From NCBI GenBank assembly GCA_964481475.1, contig CAYZTG010000009.1:1-32281 (forward strand): a stretch of 32,281 nt of DNA, written 5' to 3'. The DNA comes from DUQU01 sp964481475 (GTDB taxonomy: Bacteria > Bacillota_I > Bacilli_A > Acholeplasmatales > UBA5453). Of the stretch, positions 1-6,463 are shown in pieces. The position numbers were made by a program, and so were the translations under genes. Positions within the stretch are counted from its first letter, which is position 1, and each line of letters starts with the position of its first letter. The notes beneath the pieces are model-generated. The model made no database searches and was not told where the DNA came from. It worked only from the letters and a program-made list of their open reading frames with translations.

Positions 1-27
1 ATTTTTATCACCTTTTTAATTATATCA
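1..27 (-). promoter_or_regulatory. Promoter and ribosome binding site of a gene just beyond the left edge
   Basis: On the minus strand an extended -10 element TGATATAAT occupies 27-19. It is followed by the Shine-Dalgarno sequence AAAGGTGAT at 15-7 and then AAAAAT running to the window edge, so the first two bases of an ATG probably lie at 2-1. The predicted transcript start near position 12 gives a leader of only about 10 bases. No good -35 box is seen (TCTCAA at 47-42). The gene itself is outside the window; in many Firmicutes a gene downstream of lepA is hemW or hrcA, but nothing here identifies it. Confidence 0.6.
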
Positions 28-77
28 TGGTTTACATAATATTGAGAATATTTTTGATTATCTGGTTTACATAATAT
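28..77. repeat. Pair of 15-bp direct repeats upstream of the left-edge promoter
   Basis: TGGTTTACATAATAT occurs exactly at 28-42 and again at 63-77, with start points 35 bases apart. The similarity continues outwards as TATC before each copy, with one inserted A in the first. The first copy abuts the extended -10 of the left-edge gene and fills the spacer; the second lies just upstream of where a -35 would be. This placement suggests two binding sites for a regulator of that gene. The half-sites are not palindromic and I do not recognise the regulator. Confidence 0.55.
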
Positions 78-90
78 AGGATGTTTTTTT

Positions 91-118
91 TAAAAAAGTG
101 ATAATTAATCATCATCAC
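91..118 (-). terminator. Intrinsic terminator of lepA
   Basis: On the minus strand GTGATGAT pairs with ATTATCAC (8 bp including one G-T pair, 5-base loop) and is followed directly by TTTTTT. The hairpin is made from the last Asp codons and the TAA stop of lepA, so coding and termination overlap. Confidence 0.7.
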
Positions 119-1913
119 TTCTTAATATACTCATAAAAGCTTCTTGAGGAATTTCAACTCGACCAATTGATTTCATTTTCTTTTTCCCCTCTTTTTGTTT
201 TTCTAATAATTTTCTTTTTCGCGAAACATCTCCACCATAACACTTAGCTAAAACGTCTTTCCGTAAAGCTTTAATTGTTTCTCTAGCAATTACTTTATTA
301 CTAATCGCAGCTTGAATGGGAATTTCAAACATATGTCGAGGAATAATGTTTTTAAGCTTTATACATAAAACACGACCCCTATTATAAGCAAAATCTCGAT
401 GCACAATTGTTGAGAGGGCATCAACTGATTCACCATTTAATAAAATATCTAATTTAACTAACTTAGATTCAACATATACATCTAAATAATAATCAAATGA
501 AGCATAACCTCTAGTCGCACTTTTAAGCGAGTCAAAAAAGTCAAAAACTACTTCAGCAAGCGGTAAATGATATGTTAACTCCACTCTGGTTGTGTCTAAA
601 TAATGAATATTTAGATACTTTCCACGCTTCTTTTGTGCTAGTTCCATTACAGGCCCAACATATTCAACGGGACATAAAATGGTTGCTTTGATAAATGGCT
701 CAAGTATTTTTGCGATTACTTGTGGACTAGGCAGTTTGGAGGGATTATCAACAGTTATTTTACTACCATCAGTTAAAATTACTTCGTAAACAACACTTGG
801 CGCAGTAGCAATTAATTCAATACCAAATTCTCTTTCGATTCGTTCTTGGATTATTTCCATATGAAGTAAGCCTAAAAACCCTGCTCTAAACCCAAAACCT
901 AACGCCGTCGATGACTCCGGTTCATAAACTAATGAAGAATCATTTAAAGATAATTTTTCTAAGGCATCTTTCAAATCATTATATTTGGTATTATCTATTG
1001 GGTACAAACCACTAAAAACAACGGGGTTTAATTTTCGATATCCAGGTAATGCATTTTTAGTTGGATTATCTCTTAAGGTAATTGTATCACCAACGTTTAC
1101 ATCTTTTAAAACTTTTATTGCGGCTGTTAAATAACCTACATCACCAGCTTTTAAGATTTCTCTTTTCTCTTCTTTCGGTTTATGAACACCAACTTCAACT
1201 ACTTCATAATGAGATTTTGTGGACATCATTTCAATAATATCCCCTTTTTTGACTTGGCCATTTTTTATTCTTATAAAAGGAATTGCACCGCGGTAAGGAT
1301 CAAAGATACTATCAAATATTAATGCTTCTAATGGTGCTTCTTCATCACCACTAGGGGCAGGAATATATTTGACGATTGCTTCAAGGATGTCATCAATACC
1401 TTCACCACTTTTGGCACTCGCTAAAATAGCATTATCCGTAGGGATACCAATAATGTCTTCGATTTCTTTTAATACTCTCTCTGGATCAGCATTAGGTAAA
1501 TCTATTTTATTAATAACTGGAATAATCTCTAAATTATTTTCTAAAGCCAAATAAACGTTGGCTAACGTTTGGGCTTCGATACCTTGAGCAGCATCAACAA
1601 CTAATAAAGCCCCCTCGCAAGCAGCTAAACTTCGAGAGACTTCATAAGTAAAATCAACGTGCCCAGGGGTGTCAATAAGATGGAAAATATAATCTTGACC
1701 GTCTTTGGCGTGATAGAGCACTTCTACTGCTGTTAATTTAATTGTAATTCCACGTTCTCGTTCTAAATCCATACCATCAAGTAATTGTGACTTCATATCT
1801 CTAGCAGAAATTGTTTGCGTTTTTTCTAAAATTCTGTCTGCTAATGTACTTTTACCATGATCAATATGGGCTATAATGGAGAAGTTTCTAATTTGTTTTT
1901 GTCTATTTTTCAT
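105..1913 (-). CDS. lepA: Elongation factor 4 (LepA), ribosome-associated translational GTPase
   Basis: LepA/EF4 is a translation GTPase that acts on ribosomes and promotes back-translocation or aids ribosome function under stress. The protein shows the G1 motif AHIDHGKST (residues 15-23), the G3 motif DTPGHVDF, the G4 motif NKID, and the LepA-specific C-terminal domain ending in a basic stretch and an acidic tail. With the ATG at 1913 it has 602 residues, normal for the family. I prefer this start to an upstream TTG at 1928 because GGAAG lies 8 bases before it and because the predicted transcript begins near 1925, inside the longer version. It is monocistronic, divergent from the lipoprotein gene, and ends in its own terminator. 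Identification is secure; only the start is open. Confidence 0.97.
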   Translation of the reverse strand: MKNRQKQIRNFSIIAHIDHGKSTLADRILEKTQTISARDMKSQLLDGMDLERERGITIKLTAVEVLYHAKDGQDYIFHLIDTPGHVDFTYEVSRSLAACEGALLVVDAAQGIEAQTLANVYLALENNLEIIPVINKIDLPNADPERVLKEIEDIIGIPTDNAILASAKSGEGIDDILEAIVKYIPAPSGDEEAPLEALIFDSIFDPYRGAIPFIRIKNGQVKKGDIIEMMSTKSHYEVVEVGVHKPKEEKREILKAGDVGYLTAAIKVLKDVNVGDTITLRDNPTKNALPGYRKLNPVVFSGLYPIDNTKYNDLKDALEKLSLNDSSLVYEPESSTALGFGFRAGFLGLLHMEIIQERIEREFGIELIATAPSVVYEVILTDGSKITVDNPSKLPSPQVIAKILEPFIKATILCPVEYVGPVMELAQKKRGKYLNIHYLDTTRVELTYHLPLAEVVFDFFDSLKSATRGYASFDYYLDVYVESKLVKLDILLNGESVDALSTIVHRDFAYNRGRVLCIKLKNIIPRHMFEIPIQAAISNKVIARETIKALRKDVLAKCYGGDVSRKRKLLEKQKEGKKKMKSIGRVEIPQEAFMSILRSDDD

Positions 1914-1931
1914 ATAATCAACTTCCAAAAC

Positions 1932-1960
1932 ATTTTAGCATTTTTTTACTTAATTATCAA
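1932..1960 (-). promoter_or_regulatory. Predicted sigma-A promoter of lepA
   Basis: Minus strand: -35 TTGATA at 1960-1955, 17-base spacer, -10 TAAAAT at 1937-1932. The expected start near 1925 leaves a leader of about 12 bases beginning at the GGAAG ribosome binding site before the ATG at 1913. Confidence 0.65.
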
Positions 1961-2016
1961 TAATAAGATGTTTTACCAATGTAAATGTTTTCAAATGATT
2001 ATTTATCAAAAAAAAC

Positions 2017-2045
2017 TTGAAAATATTTTCATTGTTAGATATAAT
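2017..2045 (+). promoter_or_regulatory. Strong predicted sigma-A promoter of the FMN-binding lipoprotein gene
   Basis: TTGAAA at 2017-2022, a 17-base spacer and a perfect TATAAT at 2040-2045. The predicted start near 2052 gives a leader of about 27 bases containing GGAGGA ahead of the ATG at 2079. This near-consensus promoter suggests high expression. Confidence 0.8.
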
Positions 2046-2078
2046 AAAGATGAAAAAACAATTCTATGGAGGAATAAG

Positions 2079-3023
2079 ATGAAAAAATTTTTAGTTATGC
2101 TTTTATCTGTGGTAGCAATCATTGGATTAGCTTCATGTGGTAAAAAAGAATTTGGCTATGATGGTACATTCGTAGCATTTGAGAATGGTGAAAAATTAGA
2201 AGTGGCAATGGTAAGTGTTACTATTGAAAAAGGAAAAATTGCTGGTTTTAATATTGATGAAATTCAAAGTAGTAGAAAAAATACTGGTACTGAAGAAGAA
2301 CCAAAATATGTCTCTGCTTGGAATGAAAAGTCTAAAAAAGAGTTAGGTTACTTTTATGGAATGCATTTCCCACAAGCGGGAACCGGCCCAATTAATGCCA
2401 ACAACGTTGAAACTTATAAAACTTGGTTAAAAGATAACAATAAGTTAGAATGGTTTGAACAAGCAAAATTAATTGAAGACGCTTGGTTAAAAAACGGTGT
2501 TGACTCAGTAACTTATTCAGGTAAAGAAAATGCTGTTGATAACGTTACTGGAGTAACAGTTACTGGTGATTTATATGTAAGATTGGCTAAAGAAGCTGTT
2601 AAAAATGCTAAAGCTGGTAAATTTCAAGCAGTTGTAGTTAGTGGTACTGACTTATACTCAGCTCATATGATCGTAGATGGTAAGAAAATTAAAGAGTTAG
2701 TTATTGATACACTTCAACAAGCTTCAAAAGAAACTGATAAAGACTTTGCATGGAATGCTAAAACTAAACAAGAATTAGGATATTTTTATGGAATGCATTT
2801 TCCTGCAGCTGGTACTGGCCCAATTAATGCTGGCAACCTTGAAACTTATAAAACTTGGTTAAAAGACAATAATAAGTTAGAGTGGTTTGAACAAGTAGCT
2901 TTGATTACTGATGATATTATTAAGAATGGTAAAGATTCAACAGTTGATGAGACTGCAGGTGTTACAATTACAACTACTAATTATTATAAATTAATTGAAA
3001 AATTATTCGATTATAAAAAGTAA
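2079..3023 (+). CDS. Lipoprotein with two FMN-binding-like (PplA-type) repeats
   Basis: The predicted protein is a 314-residue surface lipoprotein. Residues 1-20 form a lipoprotein signal with lipobox LASC, so Cys20 would be lipidated. The mature part holds two units of about 140 residues, each with a strand-rich start around a KGKI or DGKKI turn, then a 53-residue module (80-132 and 224-276, 45 of 53 identical), then a motif like the flavin attachment site Dxx[S/T]G[A/S]T. The modules contain GYFYGM and AGTGPIN, resembling the KxM...GTGP part of Listeria PplA as I recall it. The attachment-like motifs read DNVTGVT (154-160) and DETAGVT (290-296), with Val where Ala or Ser is usual, so covalent flavinylation at Thr160 and Thr296 is plausible but unproven. 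The start is set by GGAGGA and the signal peptide; an in-frame extension to 1857 overlaps lepA and is unlikely. A role in extracellular electron transfer is inference. No apbE is in the window. Confidence 0.8.
   Translation: MKKFLVMLLSVVAIIGLASCGKKEFGYDGTFVAFENGEKLEVAMVSVTIEKGKIAGFNIDEIQSSRKNTGTEEEPKYVSAWNEKSKKELGYFYGMHFPQAGTGPINANNVETYKTWLKDNNKLEWFEQAKLIEDAWLKNGVDSVTYSGKENAVDNVTGVTVTGDLYVRLAKEAVKNAKAGKFQAVVVSGTDLYSAHMIVDGKKIKELVIDTLQQASKETDKDFAWNAKTKQELGYFYGMHFPAAGTGPINAGNLETYKTWLKDNNKLEWFEQVALITDDIIKNGKDSTVDETAGVTITTTNYYKLIEKLFDYKK
2316..2474 (+). repeat. First copy of the internal 159-bp lipoprotein repeat
   Basis: It encodes residues 80-132 of the lipoprotein, from AWNEKSKKEL to WFEQAKLI. 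The second copy at 2748-2906 has the same length with no gap, and 45 of 53 residues match, whereas the flanking parts of the two domains are strongly diverged. Confidence 0.85.
2748..2906 (+). repeat. Second copy of the internal 159-bp lipoprotein repeat
   Basis: It encodes residues 224-276, from AWNAKTKQEL to WFEQVALI. It starts 432 bases (144 codons) after the first copy, which sets the period of the domain duplication. Confidence 0.85.
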
Positions 3024-3031
3024 GTTACTTT

Positions 3032-3058
3032 AAAAGACGAGCAATCGTCTTTTTTTTA
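3032..3058 (+). terminator. Intrinsic terminator of the lipoprotein gene
   Basis: AAAAGACGA, loop GCAA, TCGTCTTTT and a run of T follow the stop codon by 8 bases. On the minus strand the same hairpin could back up the rnpB terminator. Confidence 0.85.
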
Positions 3059-3070
3059 TTTATAAAAAGA

Positions 3071-3098
3071 AAAAAAACACACCTAATAGTGTGTTTTT
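3071..3098 (-). terminator. Intrinsic terminator of rnpB
   Basis: Minus strand: AAAAACACAC, a 6-base loop, then GTGTGTTTTT and more T. It begins within a few bases of the mature 3' end of the RNase P RNA. Confidence 0.85.
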
Positions 3099-3101
3099 AA
3101 T

Positions 3102-3442
3102 TGTCAATTTGCATAAGCCATGTTCTGTCACTATAAATAGTGTGTAATCATTTATCTCTACATTTGTAGCTTTAAAGTAAATTGTTATTCTTTCTTTAAA
3201 GTGCCCCTACCATAATTTGGGTTTCTAGCTTGTGGGGTTTACCGCGTTTCACTTATAAGTTTCCTCATAACTCGTCTCTGTGGCACTTTATAGATTAAGC
3301 AGTTAAGCTTAAGAGCCGCCGTTACCAAATGGTACTCTAGGTTATTGTTTGCCTAGACACAAACACTACAACCATTTCAGGTTGTGCTAGCATGGACTTT
3401 CCTAACTTTACAATAGTAAAGCTCGATTACCTTCAACTGACA
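3102..3442 (-). ncRNA. rnpB: RNase P RNA, bacterial type B
   Basis: This is the catalytic RNA of ribonuclease P, which removes 5' leaders from pre-tRNAs. The minus strand shows the family's conserved blocks in order: GGAAAGTCCATGCT (3402-3389), the ACGGCGGC-like block (about 3322-3314), GAAACGCGGTAAACCCC (about 3250-3235), GAAACCCAAAT with GGTAGGGG, and the 3' end ACATGGCTTA (3123-3114). The arrangement around GGTAAACCCC...GGTAGGGG matches the Bacillus type B form. The ends are set by pairing of TGTCAGTTG (from 3442) with CAAATTGACA (to 3102), and the 5' end agrees with the predicted transcript start. At about 341 bases it is shorter than the roughly 400-base Bacillus RNA. pnp lies immediately upstream on the same strand. 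Confidence 0.95.
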
Positions 3443-3447
3443 TTTAT

Positions 3448-3476
3448 ATTTTAATTAATATTAACTAATTAGTCAA
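3448..3476 (-). promoter_or_regulatory. Promoter of rnpB
   Basis: Minus strand: -35 TTGACT at 3476-3471, 17-base spacer, -10 TAAAAT at 3453-3448. The implied start (about 3442-3441) coincides with the RNA 5' end deduced from pairing. The -35 begins 4 bases after the pnp stop codon. Confidence 0.8.
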
Positions 3477-3479
3477 ATA

Positions 3480-5606
3480 TTAACTAAGAGCATCTTTTCT
3501 TGATAAGTCAATTCTACCTTTATCATCAATTTTAATACATTTAACTAAAATAATATCTCCAATAGAAACGATTGATTCAACATTTTCAACACGTTCTTTA
3601 GCTAATTTAGAAATATGTACTAAACCTTCAGTTCCAGGCCATAACTCAACAAAAGCACCAAAGTTTTCAATTCTTACTACTTTTCCTTCATAAACTTCGC
3701 CAACTTTAGCTTCACGAACCAAATTTTCAATCTTTTCAATAGTTGATTTAATCCATTTTCTTTCAGTATGCATAATAAAGACTCTACCATCTTGTTCGAT
3801 ATCAATTTTAACATTGTCGTTATCTTCAATAATTTGTGTAATTATTTTTCCACCAGCCCCAATAACTTCTTTGATCTTATCAGGATTAATTCTAATCATT
3901 GCTACTTTAGGAGCATATTTAGAAACATCATCCCTAGCATTATTAATAACACTATTCATATGTTCTAAGATATGGAGTCTGCCCTTTTTAGCTTGCATTA
4001 AAGCTTCATTTAAAATTTCTCTAGTAATACCATCAATTTTAATATCCATTTGTAAAGCTGTAATACCTTTTTCTGTACCAGCAACTTTAAAGTCCATATC
4101 GCCAAAATGGTCTTCTAAACCTTGAATATCTGTTAAAATTGTATAATTAGTTCCATCAGAGATTAGCCCCATAGCTATGCCGGCAACTGGTGCTTTAATT
4201 GGGACACCTGCAGCCATTAAACTTAATGAACCAGAACAAATACTTGCTTGTGAACTAGAGCCATTTGATTCTAATATTTCTGAAACTACTCGAATTGAAT
4301 AGGGAAATTCTTCTTCATCAGGTAAAACATAGGAAAGGGCTCTTTCTGCTAAAGCTCCATGGCCTATTTCTCTTCTTCCTGGTGAACCATATCTTCCGGT
4401 TTCTCCTACAGAATATTGTGGGAAGTTATAATGGAACATAAATCTCTTTTCACCTTCTTCAGGGTCAAGTCCGTCAATAATTTGATTTTCTCCTAGTGAA
4501 CCTAAAGTTGTAACACCAAGTGATTGTGTTTGTCCTCGTGTAAATAAAGCACTTCCGTGAGCTCTTGGTAATAAATCTATTTCTGAATCGAGTGGTCTAA
4601 TTTCATCTACTCCTCTACCATCAGGTCGTACTTTCTCCTCAGTAATTAAACGTCTAATCTCATCTTGTTCAATTTTTTCTAAAGCTAAATGGATATTTTT
4701 TAAGTAAATATCTTTTGTTTCTAAATCATAAACTTGGTTACCATCAACATCTTTAAAGAAATGAAATTCATCGTGTTTTTCAAGAACCTCAGCTTTAATT
4801 TTTTTAACAGCTTCTTCTCTAGCTTTTTTTTCTACAGTTGAAATTGCTTGAACTAACGATAAGCCTACTTCTTTTTTAACTAATTGATAAATATCGTTAT
4901 CTAAAGTAAAAATGTTTAGTTCCATTTTTTCTTTACCAACTTCTTTGCGGATTTCTTCTTGGAATTCACATAGTTCTTTAATGGCTTCATGACCAAACAT
5001 TAAAGCTTCAAGCATTGTTGCTTCATCAATTTCTACAGCACCTGCTTCAACCATATTAATAGCATCTTTTGTTCCTGCAACGTATAGTTCTAGATCACTT
5101 TTTTCCATTTGATCTATTGTGGGATTAAGAACAAACACTCCATCAATTCTACCTACAACAACGCCACTAACTGGTAATAATAGTGGTAGTTTCGATAAGT
5201 GAGTAACTAGACTACTACCAAAAAGTGAAGTCATTTCTGGAGTATTATTAGGATCAGATGATAAAACAGTGTTAATTATTTGAACCTCATCGTTATATCC
5301 CTCTGGAAATAATGGTCTAAGTGGTCGATCAATTAATCTTGATGTCAATGTTTCATGTTCAGAAGGTCTTCCTTCTCTTCTTAAAAATCCTCCTGGTATT
5401 TTACCTGCCGCATAAAGCTTTTCTTGGTAAATAACCATTAATGGGAAAAAGTCTTGTTTATATGTTGTTTCACGACTAGTGACGACACTTAAAACGGTAC
5501 TATCTCCATAATAAATTAATGCTGCTGCATCAGCTTGCTTAGCTACTTTACCAAATTCTACTCGTAAAGTTCTCCCCGCAAATTCTTTTTCAAATACTTT
5601 TTTCAT
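3480..5606 (-). CDS. pnp: Polyribonucleotide nucleotidyltransferase (PNPase)
   Basis: PNPase is a trimeric 3'-5' phosphorolytic exoribonuclease that degrades mRNA and can add tails. Domains in order: first RNase PH domain (about 1-145), the alpha-helical linker domain, second RNase PH domain (about 315-545) with the catalytic region GDMDFKVAGT near residue 490, a KH domain with the GAGG loop in VIGAGGK (about 560), and a C-terminal S1 domain (about 620-690, GKVVRIENFGAFVEL). The 708 residues match Bacillus PNPase. AAGGAGA precedes the ATG. It lies downstream of rpsO, but a terminator and a separate promoter lie between them. No terminator is seen between its stop and rnpB, so some transcripts probably run through rnpB. 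Confidence 0.98.
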   Translation of the reverse strand: MKKVFEKEFAGRTLRVEFGKVAKQADAAALIYYGDSTVLSVVTSRETTYKQDFFPLMVIYQEKLYAAGKIPGGFLRREGRPSEHETLTSRLIDRPLRPLFPEGYNDEVQIINTVLSSDPNNTPEMTSLFGSSLVTHLSKLPLLLPVSGVVVGRIDGVFVLNPTIDQMEKSDLELYVAGTKDAINMVEAGAVEIDEATMLEALMFGHEAIKELCEFQEEIRKEVGKEKMELNIFTLDNDIYQLVKKEVGLSLVQAISTVEKKAREEAVKKIKAEVLEKHDEFHFFKDVDGNQVYDLETKDIYLKNIHLALEKIEQDEIRRLITEEKVRPDGRGVDEIRPLDSEIDLLPRAHGSALFTRGQTQSLGVTTLGSLGENQIIDGLDPEEGEKRFMFHYNFPQYSVGETGRYGSPGRREIGHGALAERALSYVLPDEEEFPYSIRVVSEILESNGSSSQASICSGSLSLMAAGVPIKAPVAGIAMGLISDGTNYTILTDIQGLEDHFGDMDFKVAGTEKGITALQMDIKIDGITREILNEALMQAKKGRLHILEHMNSVINNARDDVSKYAPKVAMIRINPDKIKEVIGAGGKIITQIIEDNDNVKIDIEQDGRVFIMHTERKWIKSTIEKIENLVREAKVGEVYEGKVVRIENFGAFVELWPGTEGLVHISKLAKERVENVESIVSIGDIILVKCIKIDDKGRIDLSRKDALS

Positions 5607-5667
5607 AATATAAAAATCTCCTTCATTTTATATTTTTTATTTTTCCTTATATTATTACATCTAACTT

Positions 5668-5695
5668 ATTATATAATAAATAATAAATATTACAA
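5668..5695 (-). promoter_or_regulatory. Predicted promoter of pnp
   Basis: Minus strand: -35 TTGTAA at 5695-5690, 16-base spacer, -10 TATAAT at 5673-5668. It abuts the T-tract of the rpsO terminator. The predicted leader to the ATG at 5606 is about 55 bases. Confidence 0.6.
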
Positions 5696-5696
5696 A

Positions 5697-5728
5697 TAAA
5701 AAAAGTAGAATCAAACGACTCTACTTTT
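5697..5728 (-). terminator. Intrinsic terminator of rpsO
   Basis: Minus strand: AAAAGTAGA, a 10-base loop, TCTACTTTT and a T-run, starting 5 bases after the rpsO stop codon. Confidence 0.85.
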
Positions 5729-5732
5729 GTTT

Positions 5733-5996
5733 TTAACCTCTTAATCCAAGTTTTTCTAACAAGTTTGAATAACGTCTCAAGTCTTCATTCTTTAAATGTT
5801 TTAATAAACGTCTTCTTCTTCCAATTTTTTGGAATAAGCCACGTTTTGAATGAAAATCATGTTTATGAATTTTTAAGTGTTCATTTAAGTTATTAATTTC
5901 TTCTGTTAAGATAGCAATTTGAACTTCTGGTGAACCAGTATCACTTTCGTGAGTTTTAAATTCATTAATAATTTCTAATTTACGTTCTTTTGTCAT
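5733..5996 (-). CDS. rpsO: 30S ribosomal protein S15
   Basis: S15 binds 16S rRNA early in assembly of the central domain of the small subunit. The 87-residue product starts MTKERKLEIINEFK and carries the family signature region with GSPEVQIAILTEEI, HDFHSKRGL and RRRRLLKHLK. The ATG at 5996 is chosen because AGAGGA lies 7 bases upstream and because the family begins here; an in-frame extension to 6038 would run into the leader. It has its own promoter with a leader of about 62 bases and its own terminator, and sits between pstA and pnp in a Bacillus-like order. Confidence 0.97.
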   Translation of the reverse strand: MTKERKLEIINEFKTHESDTGSPEVQIAILTEEINNLNEHLKIHKHDFHSKRGLFQKIGRRRRLLKHLKNEDLRRYSNLLEKLGLRG

Positions 5997-6059
5997 TGTA
6001 TTTCCTCTCTTACGAAAAACTAAAGTATGGGTCGACACTCCCTAAACCTTGTTAACGCC
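5997..6059 (-). promoter_or_regulatory. Leader of rpsO, possible S15 autoregulatory RNA
   Basis: The predicted 62-base leader contains GGGAGTGTCGACCC followed by ATACT. AGTGT can pair with ATACT, or GGG with CCC, so competing or pseudoknotted pairings are possible just upstream of the ribosome binding site. S15 is known to regulate its own mRNA in several bacteria through different leader folds. Assigning that role here is inference. Confidence 0.35.
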
Positions 6060-6065
6060 TTATTT

Positions 6066-6093
6066 ATTTTAACATATTATACTTTTATTGCAA
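6066..6093 (-). promoter_or_regulatory. Predicted promoter of rpsO
   Basis: Minus strand: -35 TTGCAA at 6093-6088, 16-base spacer, -10 TAAAAT at 6071-6066. It lies in the short gap after pstA; no terminator is visible between pstA and this promoter, so read-through from pstA is likely. Confidence 0.55.
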
Positions 6094-6102
6094 GTATTAT
6101 TT

Positions 6103-6426
6103 TTAAACTTTAATAAATTGATCAACTGGAAGGACAAAAATAGTCGCTCCACCAACTTTTACTTCCACTGGCATACTTGAAAACATTCCAAATTCAGTAA
6201 CAATGGAGTTAGGCACCAATTTACTTCTAGTTTTTGAATATCTTTCAATAATTTCAATAATTTCTACTACTTTTTCATCGTTGGTACCAATTAAGAAAGT
6301 AGTGTTACCACTCATTAAAAATCCTCCAGTGGTTGCAAGTTTTGTTACAAAAAAGTTTTCTTTAATTAATCCTTTCGATACTTTATTAGCATCATCGTTT
6401 GATACAATAGCAATAATTAATTTCAT
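6103..6426 (-). CDS. pstA: Cyclic-di-AMP receptor of the PstA/DarA (YaaQ) family
   Basis: PstA is a trimeric PII-like cytosolic protein that binds cyclic di-AMP; its downstream partner is generally unknown. The 107-residue product is full length. It starts MKLIIAIVSNDDANKVSKGL and contains the family blocks TKLATTGGFLMSGNTTFLIG and, near the C-terminus, VEVKVGGATIFVLPVDQF. The ATG at 6426 is preferred to a GTG at 6432: GAGG lies 7 bases before the ATG but only 1 before the GTG, and the family begins MKLI. It sits between ribF and rpsO, whereas in Bacillus the gene is elsewhere (near tmk). Its presence implies c-di-AMP signalling in this organism; no cyclase is in the window. Confidence 0.92.
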   Translation of the reverse strand: MKLIIAIVSNDDANKVSKGLIKENFFVTKLATTGGFLMSGNTTFLIGTNDEKVVEIIEIIERYSKTRSKLVPNSIVTEFGMFSSMPVEVKVGGATIFVLPVDQFIKV

Positions 6427-6443
6427 TTTCACACCTCTTTTTT

Positions 6444-6452
6444 ATTATATCA
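6444..6452 (-). promoter_or_regulatory. Extended -10 promoter of pstA
   Basis: TGATATAAT on the minus strand at 6452-6444, with no convincing -35. The predicted start near 6437 gives a leader of about 11 bases beginning at the GAGG ribosome binding site. Confidence 0.55.
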
Positions 6453-6463
6453 CAATTAGTTAT

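Noticed and set aside
1857..2078. 74-codon in-frame extension of the lipoprotein gene
   Set aside because: It would overlap lepA and its promoter and bury the signal peptide; the ATG at 2079 has GGAGGA and a proper lipobox.
2316..2906. Lipoprotein repeats as a recent duplication or assembly error
   Set aside because: The copies differ at many nucleotide sites and the flanking domain parts are strongly diverged, so the duplication is old and real.
3814..4125. Open reading frame of 103 codons on plus, inside pnp
   Set aside because: Antisense shadow of the conserved pnp coding sequence, with no ribosome binding site or family motif.
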